Source: Massilia violaceinigra
Lineage (GTDB): Bacteria > Pseudomonadota > Gammaproteobacteria > Burkholderiales > Burkholderiaceae_D
Reading direction: 5' to 3'
Length of the DNA: 64,000 nucleotides
NCBI RefSeq assembly: GCF_002752675.1
Contig: NZ_CP024608.1
Coordinates: forward strand, 1,922,001 to 1,986,000
Shown one piece after another: positions 8,798 through 19,368 of the stretch. A model generated the notes under the pieces. That model did not search any database, was not told the origin of the DNA, and worked only from the letters and a program-made list of their open reading frames with translations. The translations under genes were made by a program, and so were the position numbers. The first letter of the stretch is position 1, and each line of letters begins with the position of its first letter.

Positions 8798-11700
8798 ATG
8801 GAAAGTAATCGTCGTTTTCGACGGCCCCGCATCGTCGCCAGCGCGGTGCGCAAATTGCGCGCCCGCGCAGCGTTGAGCCAACTCGGCCAGGTGCCGCCGG
8901 AGCCGGATGACGGCACGGCGGCGCAGCCTCCCCACCTTTCCCTCGTTCACGACGGCGCCGCCGGCGCATCCGACACGTACACCGACACCGATACTGACAC
9001 CGATACCTTGCCCAATTCCGACACTGAAACCGACACCGAGCCGCAAGGCACCCCGCCACGCCGCCGCAGCCGCATCAAACTGGTCCTGTGGCTGCTGATA
9101 TTGGTCTTGCTGGGCGCTGGCGTCTGGTGGGTGCTCGACGAAGTGCGCACCTCGTCGATGCAGGCCAAGTATTTTGCCGGCATCGCCAAAAAGATCAGCT
9201 ACAAGGTCGAGAAGGGCCCGAGCACCAACATCCGCTTCCCGCACGACAGCCCGTACGACGAGCGGCTCGGCTATGCCAACATGCCCGAATACCTGACCAA
9301 GCTCAAGTCGCGCGACTTCATGATCGATTCGCAGGCGCGCCTGTCGCCCAAGATGGTGGAGCTGGCCGACCAGGGCCTGTTCGCGACCTACCGCGAAAAG
9401 ACCAAGGTCGGCCTCGAAATCCTCGACTGCCGCAGCGAACCGCTGTTTTTGGCGCGCTACCCGGAGCGTTTCTACGAAAAGTTCGACGATGCGCCGTCCT
9501 CGCTCGTCAAGAGCCTGCTGTTCATCGAAAACCGCGAACTGCTCGACCCGACCTACCCGAAACGCAATCCCGCCGTCGAGTGGGACCGCTTCAGCAAGGC
9601 CGTCTTCGACAAGTCGCTGCACGTGTTCAGCGGCGGCGACAAGCGCTCGGCCGGCGGCAGCACGCTGGCCACCCAGATCGAAAAATACCGCCATTCGCCG
9701 GACGGACGCACCAACTCGCTGTCGGAAAAGGCGCGCCAGATGGTCTCGGCCACACTGCGCGCCTACCAGTACGGCGAAGACACCACGCGCGCCCGGCGCC
9801 AGATCGTCATCGACTACCTCAACACGGTGCCGCTGTCGGCCAAGCTAGGCTACGGTGAAGTGAACGGCATCGGCGACGGCATGTGGGTCTGGTACGGACG
9901 CGATTTCGCGGCCATGAACAAGGTACTGAAAGAAGATCCGCAGTCGCCTGAAGCGGTGCTGGTGTACAAACAGGCGCTGTCGCTGATGATCGCCCAGCGC
10001 CGTCCGGCCCACTACCTGGGCGCCGGCGCCAACGACCTCGAAAACCTGACCAACACCCACTTGCGCGTGCTGGCCCAGGCCGGCGTGATCACGCCGCAGC
10101 TGCGCGACGCCGCGCTGGCGGTTAAGCTCGAACCTGCCAAGGGTTCCGGCGTGGCGCCGCCGGCGGCCAATGCCTTCGTCTCGCGCAAGGCCTCGAATGC
10201 GGTGCGTACCCACCTGGCCGGATTGCTGGGCGACTCGCGCCTGTACAACCTGGACCGGCTCGACCTGTCGGTAGTCAGCACGCTCGACTCCGAAGCGCAG
10301 AAAGCCGTCACCGCCATGCTGCGCAAGCTGCGCGACGCCGCATCGGCCCAGGAGGCCGGCCTGACCGGCAAGGGCATGCTGGGCAATGGCGACCCGGCCA
10401 ACGTGGTCTACAGCTTCACGCTCATGGAACGCGGCGAACGAGCCAACTACCTGCGCGTGCAGACCGATAACTACGACCAGCCGCTCGACATCAACGAAGG
10501 CGCCAAGCTCGATCTGGGTTCCACCGCCAAGCTGCGCACCCTGGTGACCTACATGGACATCGTCGATCAGCTGTACCAGCGCTTCAACGGCATGAGCGCC
10601 GAGGAACTGCGCAAGACGGTGGTCGATCCCAAGGACCGGCTGTCGCAGTGGGCGATCGAATACTTTTTGACCTTGCCGTCGGGCGCCGCGCGCGACCTGC
10701 CGGCCATGCTGGAAGCGGCGATCGAACGCAAGTACTCGGGCAGCCCGGCCGAAGGCTTCTTCACCGGCGGCGGCATGCACACCTTCGGCAACTTCAGCAA
10801 GCTCGATAACTCGCGCATCCTGAGCGTGCGCGAAGCGCTGCGCAGCTCGACCAACCTGGTCTTCGTGCGCCTGATGCGCGACGTGGTGCGCTACTACATG
10901 TTCCAGCTGCCTGGTTCCTCGGCGGCGCTGCTGGCCGATTCCGACGATCCGCGCCGCGCCGAATACCTGGCCCGCTTCGCCGACCGCGAAGGTCGCGAGT
11001 TCCTCGGCCGCTTCTATAACAAGTACAAGGGCAAGAACGCGGCCGACGCCGAAAAAGTGCTGCTGGCGAGCTTCCGTCCGACCCCGACCCGGCTGGCCAA
11101 CGTGCACCGCACGATCGGCCCGAACGCCACGCTGGCCCAGTTCACGGCCTTCGTGAAGGACAACCTGGTATCGGCCAACGAAGTGCCGGACGAGCGCATC
11201 GCGCGCATGTACGACCAGTATGCGCCGGCCAACATGTCGCTGGCCGACCGCGGCTACCTGGCCACCATCCACCCGCTCGAATTGTGGCTGGTCGGTTACT
11301 TCCGCGCCAATCCGAACGCCACGTACTCCGACATGGTGGCGGCCAGCGCCAAACAGCGCCAGGAAGTCTATGCGTGGCTGTTCAACACGCACCGCAAGCA
11401 TGCGCAGGACCGCCGCATTGCCGGGCTGCTGGAAGTCGAAGCGTTCCTGAAGATCCATGCGCAGTGGAAGAAGATGGGGTATCCGTTCGACTCGCTGGTG
11501 CCGTCGTACGCGACCACCTTGGGTGCGTCGGCCGACCGTCCGGCGTCGCTGGCCGAGATGATGGGCATTATCGTCAACAAGGGCGTGCGCAAACCGGTGC
11601 AGCGCATCGACTCGCTGCACTTTGCCGCCGATACGCCGTACGAAACGCTGGTCAAGCAGGCCAAGAGCGCGCCGGGCGAGCAGATTCTGGCGCCGGAAGT

Positions 11701-12079
11701 GGCGCGCGCGGTGGCCGATGCGATTCGCGGCGTGGTGTCGGACGGTACCGCCAAGCGCGTCAAGACCGCCTTCAAGATGGCTGACGGCAGCATCATCGCC
11801 GTGGGTGGCAAGACCGGTACGGGCGACCAGCGCTTCGAGGTGTATGGCGGCGGTGGACGGCTGATCGAATCGCGTTACGTGAACCGCTCGGCGACGTTTG
11901 TCTTCAACATCGGCGAGCGCTTTTTTGGGAGCATGACGGCGTATGTGCACGGACCGTCGTCGGCCGACTACGACTTCACCAGCGCCTTGCCGGTGCAGTT
12001 GCTGACGGTGCTGGCGCCCGCTCTGATGCCCATGATCGAGCCGCCGGCTGACAGCACGGCCAAGCAGTGCGTGCGTTGA
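8798..12079 (+). CDS. Bifunctional penicillin-binding protein, GT51 plus transpeptidase
   Basis: A 1093-residue class A-like penicillin-binding protein that would polymerise and cross-link peptidoglycan in the periplasm. After a basic, Thr-Asp-repetitive cytoplasmic N-terminus (about 90 residues) comes one membrane helix (residues about 93-113). The GT51 region follows, with FIENREL (Glu244) and GGSTLATQIEK. The transpeptidase domain has S575-TAK578, the S684-T-N686 motif and K1005-TG. GT51 normally reads E-D-R after the catalytic Glu; here it is E-N-R. The protein is much longer than E. coli PBP1A/1B, with an extra region between about residues 700 and 950. The ATG at 8798 has no strong Shine-Dalgarno. 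Confidence 0.85.
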   Translation: MESNRRFRRPRIVASAVRKLRARAALSQLGQVPPEPDDGTAAQPPHLSLVHDGAAGASDTYTDTDTDTDTLPNSDTETDTEPQGTPPRRRSRIKLVLWLLILVLLGAGVWWVLDEVRTSSMQAKYFAGIAKKISYKVEKGPSTNIRFPHDSPYDERLGYANMPEYLTKLKSRDFMIDSQARLSPKMVELADQGLFATYREKTKVGLEILDCRSEPLFLARYPERFYEKFDDAPSSLVKSLLFIENRELLDPTYPKRNPAVEWDRFSKAVFDKSLHVFSGGDKRSAGGSTLATQIEKYRHSPDGRTNSLSEKARQMVSATLRAYQYGEDTTRARRQIVIDYLNTVPLSAKLGYGEVNGIGDGMWVWYGRDFAAMNKVLKEDPQSPEAVLVYKQALSLMIAQRRPAHYLGAGANDLENLTNTHLRVLAQAGVITPQLRDAALAVKLEPAKGSGVAPPAANAFVSRKASNAVRTHLAGLLGDSRLYNLDRLDLSVVSTLDSEAQKAVTAMLRKLRDAASAQEAGLTGKGMLGNGDPANVVYSFTLMERGERANYLRVQTDNYDQPLDINEGAKLDLGSTAKLRTLVTYMDIVDQLYQRFNGMSAEELRKTVVDPKDRLSQWAIEYFLTLPSGAARDLPAMLEAAIERKYSGSPAEGFFTGGGMHTFGNFSKLDNSRILSVREALRSSTNLVFVRLMRDVVRYYMFQLPGSSAALLADSDDPRRAEYLARFADREGREFLGRFYNKYKGKNAADAEKVLLASFRPTPTRLANVHRTIGPNATLAQFTAFVKDNLVSANEVPDERIARMYDQYAPANMSLADRGYLATIHPLELWLVGYFRANPNATYSDMVAASAKQRQEVYAWLFNTHRKHAQDRRIAGLLEVEAFLKIHAQWKKMGYPFDSLVPSYATTLGASADRPASLAEMMGIIVNKGVRKPVQRIDSLHFAADTPYETLVKQAKSAPGEQILAPEVARAVADAIRGVVSDGTAKRVKTAFKMADGSIIAVGGKTGTGDQRFEVYGGGGRLIESRYVNRSATFVFNIGERFFGSMTAYVHGPSSADYDFTSALPVQLLTVLAPALMPMIEPPADSTAKQCVR
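8969..9045 (+). repeat. Thr-Asp codon repeat in the PBP N-terminus
   Basis: Short degenerate tandem units based on ACCGAC/ACCGATACTGAC encode TYTDTDTDTDT and, a few residues later, TETDTE. They lie in the cytoplasmic tail before the membrane helix. The length could vary by slippage in multiples of six bases without breaking the frame. Confidence 0.7.
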
Positions 12080-12156
12080 TGGCGGCTGCGCTATTAAATA
12101 ATTGAAGCTGGTTCCGAAATGGTAGTACCGGACCGTGTGTTAGTACCGCCAAACTG

Positions 12157-12255
12157 AAAACCGTCTTTCCTGCGCAGGCGGGAATCCAATTTTGTCGAGC
12201 CGCCTTTGGCTGCGGCACGAACCTGGATTTCCGCCTGCGCGGGAAAGACGGTTTT
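12157..12255. repeat. Large palindromic REP-like element
   Basis: Two 32-base arms (12157-12188 and 12224-12255) are inverted copies with about three mismatches; the outer ends read AAAACCGTCTTTCC and GGGAAAGACGGTTTT. The inner 35 bases contain a further small GCCGC/GCGGC stem. This is the general look of dispersed palindromes of Burkholderiales (GCGCAGGCGGGAATCCA core). It lies between the PBP and TAXI genes and could also act as a terminator for the PBP gene. Confidence 0.75.
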
Positions 12256-12340
12256 TAGGTTAACGGTAGATGCAGCAAGCCGGTCCCCCCGGATTGATTG
12301 CCCTTGCATGTTTGTGCGAATGTTGGCATCGTACCGAACC

Positions 12341-13681
12341 ATGAAACCTTTGCAACGTGCGATGTCCAAAATCCGGAAGTTTACCCAGTTCTCGTTTCGC
12401 GACCTGGTTGCCACCGCCGGCCCCACCGTCCTCACCATCGTCGCGCTGTGCGCGCTCGCCTACTTCCTCGTCGATCCCTCGCCGCCGCGCAGCGTCACGC
12501 TCGGCACCGGCCAGGAAAACAGCGCCTATGAGGAATTCGGCAAAAAATACGCGGCCAGGCTGGGTAAGCATGGCATCCAGGTCACCTTGCAGCGCTCCCT
12601 CGGTTCGCAGGACAACCTGCAGCACCTCAACGAAGGCAAGGTCGATATCGCTTTTGTGCAGAGCGGGTCGACCGAGCAGGCTGAAGCCCAGCGCAAGGGA
12701 CTGGTTTCGATCGGCAGCCTGTTCACCGAACCGGTCTGGCTGTTCCTGCGCGAGGACGCCAAGGTTACCCAGATCTCGCAGCTCAAGGGCTTGAAAATCA
12801 ACCTCGGACCGGAAGGTAGCGGCGTACCCAAGCTGTTTCGCCAGGTGCTGGCGCTGAACGGCATCGAGCCGGGCGACCTGACCATCGGCGCGCTGGAAAA
12901 CACGCCGGGCACGGTGGAGCTGCTCGAAGGGCGCATCGATGGCCTCGTGTTCAGCTCCGGGCCGGATGCGCCGCTGGTGCAGATGCTGCTGCAAACGCCG
13001 GGCTTCAAACTGTTCGATTTCACGCAGGCCGAGGCGTATTCGCGGCGTTTGCCGTTCGTCTCGCACGTGGTGCTGCCGCGCGGGATTGTCGACGTCGGGC
13101 GCGACTTGCCGGCCCAGGACTATCACCTGATCGCCCCCACCGCGACCCTGGTGGCGCGCGAGGATTTACATCCGGCGCTGATCGACCTGTACGTGCAGGC
13201 AGCGAGCGAAATTCATGGCGGGACTGGCTGGTTCCAGCAGCAGGGACAGTTCCCGTCGGCGCGCTATACCGAAATTCCCGTGGCGCGCGAAGCGGCCAAG
13301 TTCTACAAGGATGGCGCACCGCTGCTGCAGCGCTACATGAGCTTCTGGCTGGCCAATTTCTTCGACCGGATGTGGGTCGTGGTGGTGGCGCTGGCGGCGC
13401 TCGTGCTGCCGCTGTCGAAGGTGGTGCCGCCCTTGTACGTGTGGCGGATTCGCTCGCGCGTGTACCGCTGGTACGGGCAGCTGCGCACGGTGGAGCAGGA
13501 ACTGGAGGCGGCGCAGGGACCGCAGCGCGCGCAAGTGTGCGCCGGGCTGTTGAAACGCCTGGATGAAATCGAGGAAATGGTGAACCAGATTTCGATTCCG
13601 CTGGCGTTTGCCGATGGCTTGTATGGCCTGCGCAGCCATATCAATTTTGTGCGGCAGCGGGTGAAAAACGCCTTGGCGTAG
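12341..13681 (+). CDS. TAXI-family TRAP transporter solute-binding protein
   Basis: A 446-residue protein with an N-terminal signal anchor (residues about 25-50) and a TAXI-type periplasmic binding domain: SVTLGTGQENSAYEEFG, KVDIAFVQSGSTEQ, KGLKINLGPEGSGVPKLFRQVL. A second hydrophobic helix (about residues 345-365, MWVVVVALAALVLPLSKVV) and a C-terminal cytoplasmic-looking helical tail are extra to the classic binding protein. No TRAP membrane subunits are next to it, so transport or another sensing role is open. Upstream in-frame ATGs exist, but the longest frame begins inside the palindromic repeat; I chose 12341, with 12362 as an alternative. Confidence 0.8.
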   Translation: MKPLQRAMSKIRKFTQFSFRDLVATAGPTVLTIVALCALAYFLVDPSPPRSVTLGTGQENSAYEEFGKKYAARLGKHGIQVTLQRSLGSQDNLQHLNEGKVDIAFVQSGSTEQAEAQRKGLVSIGSLFTEPVWLFLREDAKVTQISQLKGLKINLGPEGSGVPKLFRQVLALNGIEPGDLTIGALENTPGTVELLEGRIDGLVFSSGPDAPLVQMLLQTPGFKLFDFTQAEAYSRRLPFVSHVVLPRGIVDVGRDLPAQDYHLIAPTATLVAREDLHPALIDLYVQAASEIHGGTGWFQQQGQFPSARYTEIPVAREAAKFYKDGAPLLQRYMSFWLANFFDRMWVVVVALAALVLPLSKVVPPLYVWRIRSRVYRWYGQLRTVEQELEAAQGPQRAQVCAGLLKRLDEIEEMVNQISIPLAFADGLYGLRSHINFVRQRVKNALA

Positions 13682-13719
13682 CCCCGTCGTTTCCGTCGAA
13701 GGAGGAACGGCGTTAGCGT

Positions 13720-13740
13720 GTATAGGCTATGAACCTATAC
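13720..13740. other. Small hairpin between convergent genes
   Basis: GTATAGG and CCTATAC form a perfect 7-base stem with a 7-base loop between the ends of the TAXI gene and the rhodanese gene. There is no T-run, so a terminator role is uncertain. Confidence 0.4.
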
Positions 13741-13745
13741 GGGCT

Positions 13746-14204
13746 TCAGGCTCCCATCCACGGCAAGCCCGCCTTGCACCATCCACCGACCGTCTTGCGG
13801 TGACCATCGGCATCCTTGTCGCCCTCGAAGCCTTCCAGGATATCGAACGACTGCGCATAACCATTTTCCGTCGCCACGCGCGCGGCGTGACGCGACCTGA
13901 CGCCCGAGCGGCACAAGAACAGCAGCACTTCGTCTTTCTGCGCCACCGCTTCCAACTGCTGCACGAAATCGGGATTGGGCGCGCCATCGGGCCAGGTACT
14001 CCACTGCACCGCGCAGTGCTGCTGCGCCGGAATGGCAACCTTGCCCACCCACGCGCGCTCGGCATCGGTGCGCACGTCGACCAGGCGCACGCGCGCCTCG
14101 CTTTGCAGCAGTTCCCACGCTTCCTGCGGCGTCACCGCTCCCGCATACGGTTGGCCAGGCGCGCGGGTGCGGGCGGCGGCAAGCAGGGTGTCAGCGTTAC
14201 TCAT
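13746..14204 (-). CDS. Rhodanese-like domain protein
   Basis: A 152-residue single rhodanese domain. The segment VRLVDVRTDAERAWVG is the first half of the fold, and LFLCRSGVRSRHAA contains the active-site loop with Cys98, so sulfurtransferase activity is plausible. There is no signal peptide. GAGGAATACGCC precedes the ATG at 14204. It is divergent from glnA and shares with it a 310-base intergenic region containing the NtrC sites; whether it responds to nitrogen is not known. Confidence 0.88.
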   Translation of the reverse strand: MSNADTLLAAARTRAPGQPYAGAVTPQEAWELLQSEARVRLVDVRTDAERAWVGKVAIPAQQHCAVQWSTWPDGAPNPDFVQQLEAVAQKDEVLLFLCRSGVRSRHAARVATENGYAQSFDILEGFEGDKDADGHRKTVGGWCKAGLPWMGA

Positions 14205-14284
14205 GGCGTATTCCTCGGTCAAGTTTGCGATTATTATATGAGCGGCGCACCACGGCGCGGCATATTTACCTTTTCGGTGCATGA

Positions 14285-14301
14285 TGCATCAACTTGGTGC
14301 A
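14285..14301 (+). promoter_or_regulatory. NtrC-binding site 1 (distal)
   Basis: TGCATC-AACTT-GGTGCA matches the NtrC consensus TGCACC-N5-GGTGCA in 11 of 12 positions. Its centre is about 170 bases upstream of the predicted glnA start of transcription. Confidence 0.8.
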
Positions 14302-14311
14302 GTCGGCGAGA

Positions 14312-14332
14312 TTCGCACCACGGTGGTGCGAA
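14312..14332 (+). promoter_or_regulatory. NtrC-binding site 2 (proximal)
   Basis: A palindrome with GCACC-ACGGT-GGTGC at its core, an exact match to the NtrC inner consensus. It lies 29 bases (about three helical turns) from site 1, so NtrC dimers would sit on the same face, as at enteric glnA enhancers. Confidence 0.85.
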
Positions 14333-14436
14333 CCCGGTCAGGCGCCCGGCGCCGCGCCGCAGCAGGGACTCCGGAGTTTAGTGATATTTGGCAGCATTTT
14401 CAACGCTGCTGTGCCATTCGGTCCGCATGGTCTGGC

Positions 14437-14452
14437 TGGCACGCTTTCTGCT
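14437..14452 (+). promoter_or_regulatory. Sigma-54 promoter of glnA
   Basis: TGGCACGCTTTCTGCT: GG at 14438-14439 and GC at 14450-14451 are exactly ten bases apart, the -24/-12 signature. Transcription would start near 14463, about 52 bases before the glnA ATG, activated by NtrC from the two upstream sites. Confidence 0.85.
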
Positions 14453-14514
14453 ATGATCCCTGTGAGTTTTGCCGCCGAGGTGGCAACCCCCCATTTATAT
14501 TAGGAGAGATACGC

Positions 14515-15930
14515 ATGGCAATGACGGCCGCAGAAGTCTTGGAAATGGTTAAAGAGAAGCACGTTCGCTTTGTGGACTTTCGCTTCGCCGACACGCGTGG
14601 CAAAGAGCAGCACGTAACGGTTCCGGTATCGCACTTCGATCTCGACAAATTTGAATCGGGCCACGCTTTCGACGGCTCGTCGATCGCCGGCTGGAAGGGC
14701 ATCGAAGCGTCCGACATGCTGCTCATGCCAGACCCGAACACGGCCAACATCGATCCGTTCATGGAAGAAGTCACGCTGTTCATGCAGTGCGACGTCATCG
14801 AGCCAGCCGATGGCAAGGGCTACGACCGCGACCCGCGTTCGATCGCCAAGCGCGCCGAAGCCTACCTCAAGTCGACCGGCATCGGCGACACCGCCTACTT
14901 CGGCCCTGAGCCGGAATTCTTCATCTTCGACAGCGTGCGCTGGAAGATCGACATGTCGGGCTGCTTCGTCAAGATCGATTCGGATGAATCGTCGTGGGCG
15001 ACCGATGCCAAGACCGAAGGCGGCAACAGCGGCCACCGTCCAACCGTCAAGGGCGGCTACTTCCCGGTGCCACCAGTCGATTCGTTCCAGGACATGCGCT
15101 CGGAAATGTGCCTGATCCTCGAAGAACTGGGCATCCCGGTCGAAGTGCACCACCACGAAGTGGCCGGCGCCGGCCAGAATGAAATCGGCACCAGGTTCTC
15201 GACCCTGGTCGAGCGCGCCGACTGGACCCAGAACCTGAAATACGTGGTCTGGAACGTGGCCCACAGCTATGGCAAGACCGCCACCTTCATGCCGAAACCG
15301 ATCGTTGGCGACAACGGCTCGGGCATGCACGTGCACCAGTCGATCTGGAAAGACGGCAAAAACCTGTTCGCCGGCGACGGCTATGCCGGCCTGTCGGAAG
15401 ATGCGCTGTTCTACATCGGCGGCATCATCAAGCACGCCAAGGCACTGAACGCGATCACCAACCCGGGCACCAACTCGTACAAGCGTCTCGTGCCAGGCTA
15501 CGAAGCGCCGGTCAAGCTGGCTTACTCGGCCAAGAACCGTTCGGCATCGATCCGCATCCCGCACGTGGCGAACCCGAAAGGCCGCCGCATCGAGACCCGC
15601 TTCCCGGATCCGCTGGCCAACGTGTACCTGTGCTTCGCCGCGCTGCTGATGGCTGGCCTGGACGGTATCGCCAACAAGATCCACCCGGGCGAAGCAGCGT
15701 CGAAAGACCTGTACCACCTGCCGCCGGAAGAAGACGCGCTGATCCCGACCGTGTGCGCCTCGCTCGAAGAAGCGCTCGACAACCTGAACAAGGACCGCGA
15801 GTTCCTGACGCGCGGTGGTGTTTTCAGCAACAGCATGATCGATGCCTACATCGAACTGAAAATGCAGGACGTGCAGCGCATGCGCATGACCACGCACCCG
15901 GCCGAGTTCGACATGTACTACTCGCTGTAA
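14515..15930 (+). CDS. glnA: Glutamine synthetase, type I
   Basis: A 471-residue GSI-beta enzyme that makes glutamine from glutamate, ammonia and ATP in the cytoplasm. Motifs: [11 protein letters not shown], the metal/substrate regions EPEFFIFD and [13 protein letters not shown], the ATP site [13 protein letters not shown], and the adenylylation loop [10 protein letters not shown] with Tyr400 (equivalent of E. coli Tyr397). AGGAGAG precedes the ATG at 14515. Control is expected at three levels visible in this window: sigma-54/NtrC transcription, the NtrB/NtrC genes downstream, and the GlnE adenylyltransferase at 43476. Confidence 0.97.
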   Translation: MAMTAAEVLEMVKEKHVRFVDFRFADTRGKEQHVTVPVSHFDLDKFESGHAFDGSSIAGWKGIEASDMLLMPDPNTANIDPFMEEVTLFMQCDVIEPADGKGYDRDPRSIAKRAEAYLKSTGIGDTAYFGPEPEFFIFDSVRWKIDMSGCFVKIDSDESSWATDAKTEGGNSGHRPTVKGGYFPVPPVDSFQDMRSEMCLILEELGIPVEVHHHEVAGAGQNEIGTRFSTLVERADWTQNLKYVVWNVAHSYGKTATFMPKPIVGDNGSGMHVHQSIWKDGKNLFAGDGYAGLSEDALFYIGGIIKHAKALNAITNPGTNSYKRLVPGYEAPVKLAYSAKNRSASIRIPHVANPKGRRIETRFPDPLANVYLCFAALLMAGLDGIANKIHPGEAASKDLYHLPPEEDALIPTVCASLEEALDNLNKDREFLTRGGVFSNSMIDAYIELKMQDVQRMRMTTHPAEFDMYYSL

Positions 15931-15939
15931 TTGTTTTTG

Positions 15940-15957
15940 GTTGGCAATCATTGCCAA
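15940..15957 (+). other. Perfect short palindrome after glnA
   Basis: GTTGGCAAT and ATTGCCAAC share a central base overlap and can form a hairpin ten bases after the glnA stop. It may stabilise the mRNA end; there is no T-run. Confidence 0.4.
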
Positions 15958-16006
15958 CTTGCAGCATCTATGGCCGGGGAGACATCAAAACGTATCTCTC
16001 CGGTAC

Positions 16007-16044
16007 AAAAACGCGAGGAAGGCCAAGGCTTTCCTCGCGTTTTT
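16007..16044 (+). terminator. Terminator between glnA and the DUF4124 gene
   Basis: AAAACGCGAGGAA and TTCCTCGCGTTTT form a strong stem, ending in a T-run. It should lower read-through from glnA into the DUF4124-ntrB-ntrC genes, as in enteric glnALG. Confidence 0.9.
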
Positions 16045-16106
16045 CATTGGATGTTGTATATTCGGTTGAATCTAATTACTCCACGGAATTCCGTGAAACA
16101 ACGCTG

Positions 16107-16625
16107 ATGCTTATGATAACGAGGATGTCCCGAATTCGCCCGCACCGACCGCTGCGTATGCCTTTGCTGGCGCTGGTGCTGTTCGCCGGCCTCGGCGCGC
16201 AGCTGCCGGCCCGGGCCGACATCTATTTATGCGTCGATGCCAGCGGGCGCAAGGAGTTGACCGACAACCCCAAGCCGGGCTGCAAGCAGCTCGATGTGCC
16301 GAACAATATCCCCGCTCCGTCGGCGCGCAAGAGCAGCGGTCCGGCCAAGCCGGTGACCACGCCGACCGATTTCCCCAAGGTGGGCGACAGCGAGCAGCGC
16401 GCGCGCGACTCCGACCGGCGCCAGATTCTCAACGACGAATTGCGCGCCGAAGAGAAGAAGCTGGCCGAACTCAAACGCGAATACAACAAGGGCGAGCCTG
16501 AACGCCAGGGCAACGAGAAGAACTACGCCAAGTACGAAGAGCGGGTCAAGTCGATGGCCGAGAACATCGCGCGCGCCGAGAAGAACATCGAAGCGCTGCG
16601 GCGCGAAATTTCAAACATTAAATGA
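16107..16625 (+). CDS. DUF4124 domain periplasmic protein
   Basis: About 172 residues: a signal peptide with a basic start and hydrophobic core (LLALVLFAGLGAQLPARA), then the short DUF4124 domain IYLCVDASGRKELTDNP, a Pro/Ser linker and a long Lys/Glu-rich coiled-coil-like tail. The function is unknown. Three candidate ATGs exist at 16107, 16113 and 16125; none has a good Shine-Dalgarno. Its stop overlaps the ntrB start (ATGA), so it is translationally coupled to ntrB, a conserved-looking but unexplained arrangement. Confidence 0.8.
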   Translation: MLMITRMSRIRPHRPLRMPLLALVLFAGLGAQLPARADIYLCVDASGRKELTDNPKPGCKQLDVPNNIPAPSARKSSGPAKPVTTPTDFPKVGDSEQRARDSDRRQILNDELRAEEKKLAELKREYNKGEPERQGNEKNYAKYEERVKSMAENIARAEKNIEALRREISNIK

Positions 16626-17731
16626 CCCCGGTCTTGACCCCGGCCTTGCCCCCGGCCGCGCCTGGCGTCGCACGGCGCGAGGCCCTGGCCGGCCTCGATT
16701 TGCTGGCGTCGGCCGTGCTGCTGGTCGACGCCGACGGCACCATCACCTTCGCCAACGCGGCCGCCGAGAATCTGCTGGAAAGCTCGCTCAGGGCCCTGCA
16801 ACGCCAGCAGCTCCATACCCTGTTCCTCAACGCCGAGGAATTACTCAATCTGTGCGCGCAGGCGCTGGCCCATAAATACTCCGACCTGCGCCAGGACCTG
16901 ACCCTGGAGCGCAGCGGGCGCGACCCGCTGCACGTGCACAGTATCGTCAGCGAGGCCGGCGAATCGGGCATCGTGATCGAACTGCGCGAGAACGTCCAGC
17001 AGTTGAAACTCGACCGCGAAGAGCGCATCCTCGACCAGAGCCAGGTCAACAAGGAACTGGTGCGCAACCTGGCGCACGAGATCAAAAATCCCCTGGGCGG
17101 CATCCGCGGCGCGGCGCAGCTGCTCGAACTCGAACTGCCGGCGCGCCATCTGACCCAGCTGCGCGAATACACGCAGGTGATCATCAAGGAAGCGGACCGC
17201 CTGCAAACCCTGGTCGACCGCCTGCTGGCGCCGCACCGGCGTCCGCATATCGTCGGCGACGTCAACATCCATGAAGTGTGCGAGCGCGTGCGCAGCCTGA
17301 TCCTGGCCGAGTTCCCGCTTGGGCTCTCCATCCGGCGCGATTACGATGCGTCGATTCCCGAGTTCAGGGGCGACAAGGAACAGCTGATCCAGACCGTGCT
17401 CAATATCGCGCACAATGCCGCGCAGGCCCTGTCCGAGCGCATCGTGGCGGGCGACGCCGAGCTGGTTTTCAAGACCCGCGTGGCGCGCCAGGTGACCCTG
17501 GCCAAGGTACGCTACGGGCTGGCATTAGACTTGCATATCATCGACAATGGACCGGGCATCCCGCCGCAGATCCGCGACCGCATTTTCTATCCCCTGGTAT
17601 CGGGACGGGAGGGCGGCAGCGGCCTGGGGCTGACACTGGCGCAGACCTTCGTGCAGCAGCACATGGGTGTGATCGAGTGCGAGAGCCGGCCTGGATTTAC
17701 GGATTTCAGGATCCTGTTGCCGCTGCCATAA
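16622..17731 (+). CDS. ntrB: Nitrogen regulation sensor kinase NtrB (NRII)
   Basis: A 369-residue soluble histidine kinase. An N-terminal PAS domain (about 25-120) is followed by the H-box NLAHEIKNPLGGIRG with the phosphorylated His, and by the ATP-binding N-box (NIAHNAAQAL), G1 (DNGPGIPP) and G2 (GGSGLGLTLAQ) motifs. It has no membrane segment, as expected for NtrB. NtrB phosphorylates NtrC under nitrogen limitation and, with PII, dephosphorylates it in excess. The ATG overlaps the previous stop codon. ntrC follows 68 bases downstream. Confidence 0.95.
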   Translation: MTPVLTPALPPAAPGVARREALAGLDLLASAVLLVDADGTITFANAAAENLLESSLRALQRQQLHTLFLNAEELLNLCAQALAHKYSDLRQDLTLERSGRDPLHVHSIVSEAGESGIVIELRENVQQLKLDREERILDQSQVNKELVRNLAHEIKNPLGGIRGAAQLLELELPARHLTQLREYTQVIIKEADRLQTLVDRLLAPHRRPHIVGDVNIHEVCERVRSLILAEFPLGLSIRRDYDASIPEFRGDKEQLIQTVLNIAHNAAQALSERIVAGDAELVFKTRVARQVTLAKVRYGLALDLHIIDNGPGIPPQIRDRIFYPLVSGREGGSGLGLTLAQTFVQQHMGVIECESRPGFTDFRILLPLP

Positions 17732-17799
17732 GCCGCGCCTCAGCCCCGGATTCCGGGTCCCATCAATTGAAGATCCATATTGCGGGGAAGCGCGAACAC

Positions 17800-19287
<1,488 letters not shown>

Positions 19288-19368
19288 GGCGGCGGCTGGG
19301 AGCGGGGCGTGCCCCCGTCCGGCCGCGCCATGGTGTAAGCTTCTGTCCAATTTATTGTTGGAACCACC

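Noticed and set aside
12206..12340. 45-residue N-terminal extension of the TAXI protein
   Set aside because: It starts within the palindromic repeat, has no Shine-Dalgarno and would precede the signal anchor with non-native sequence.
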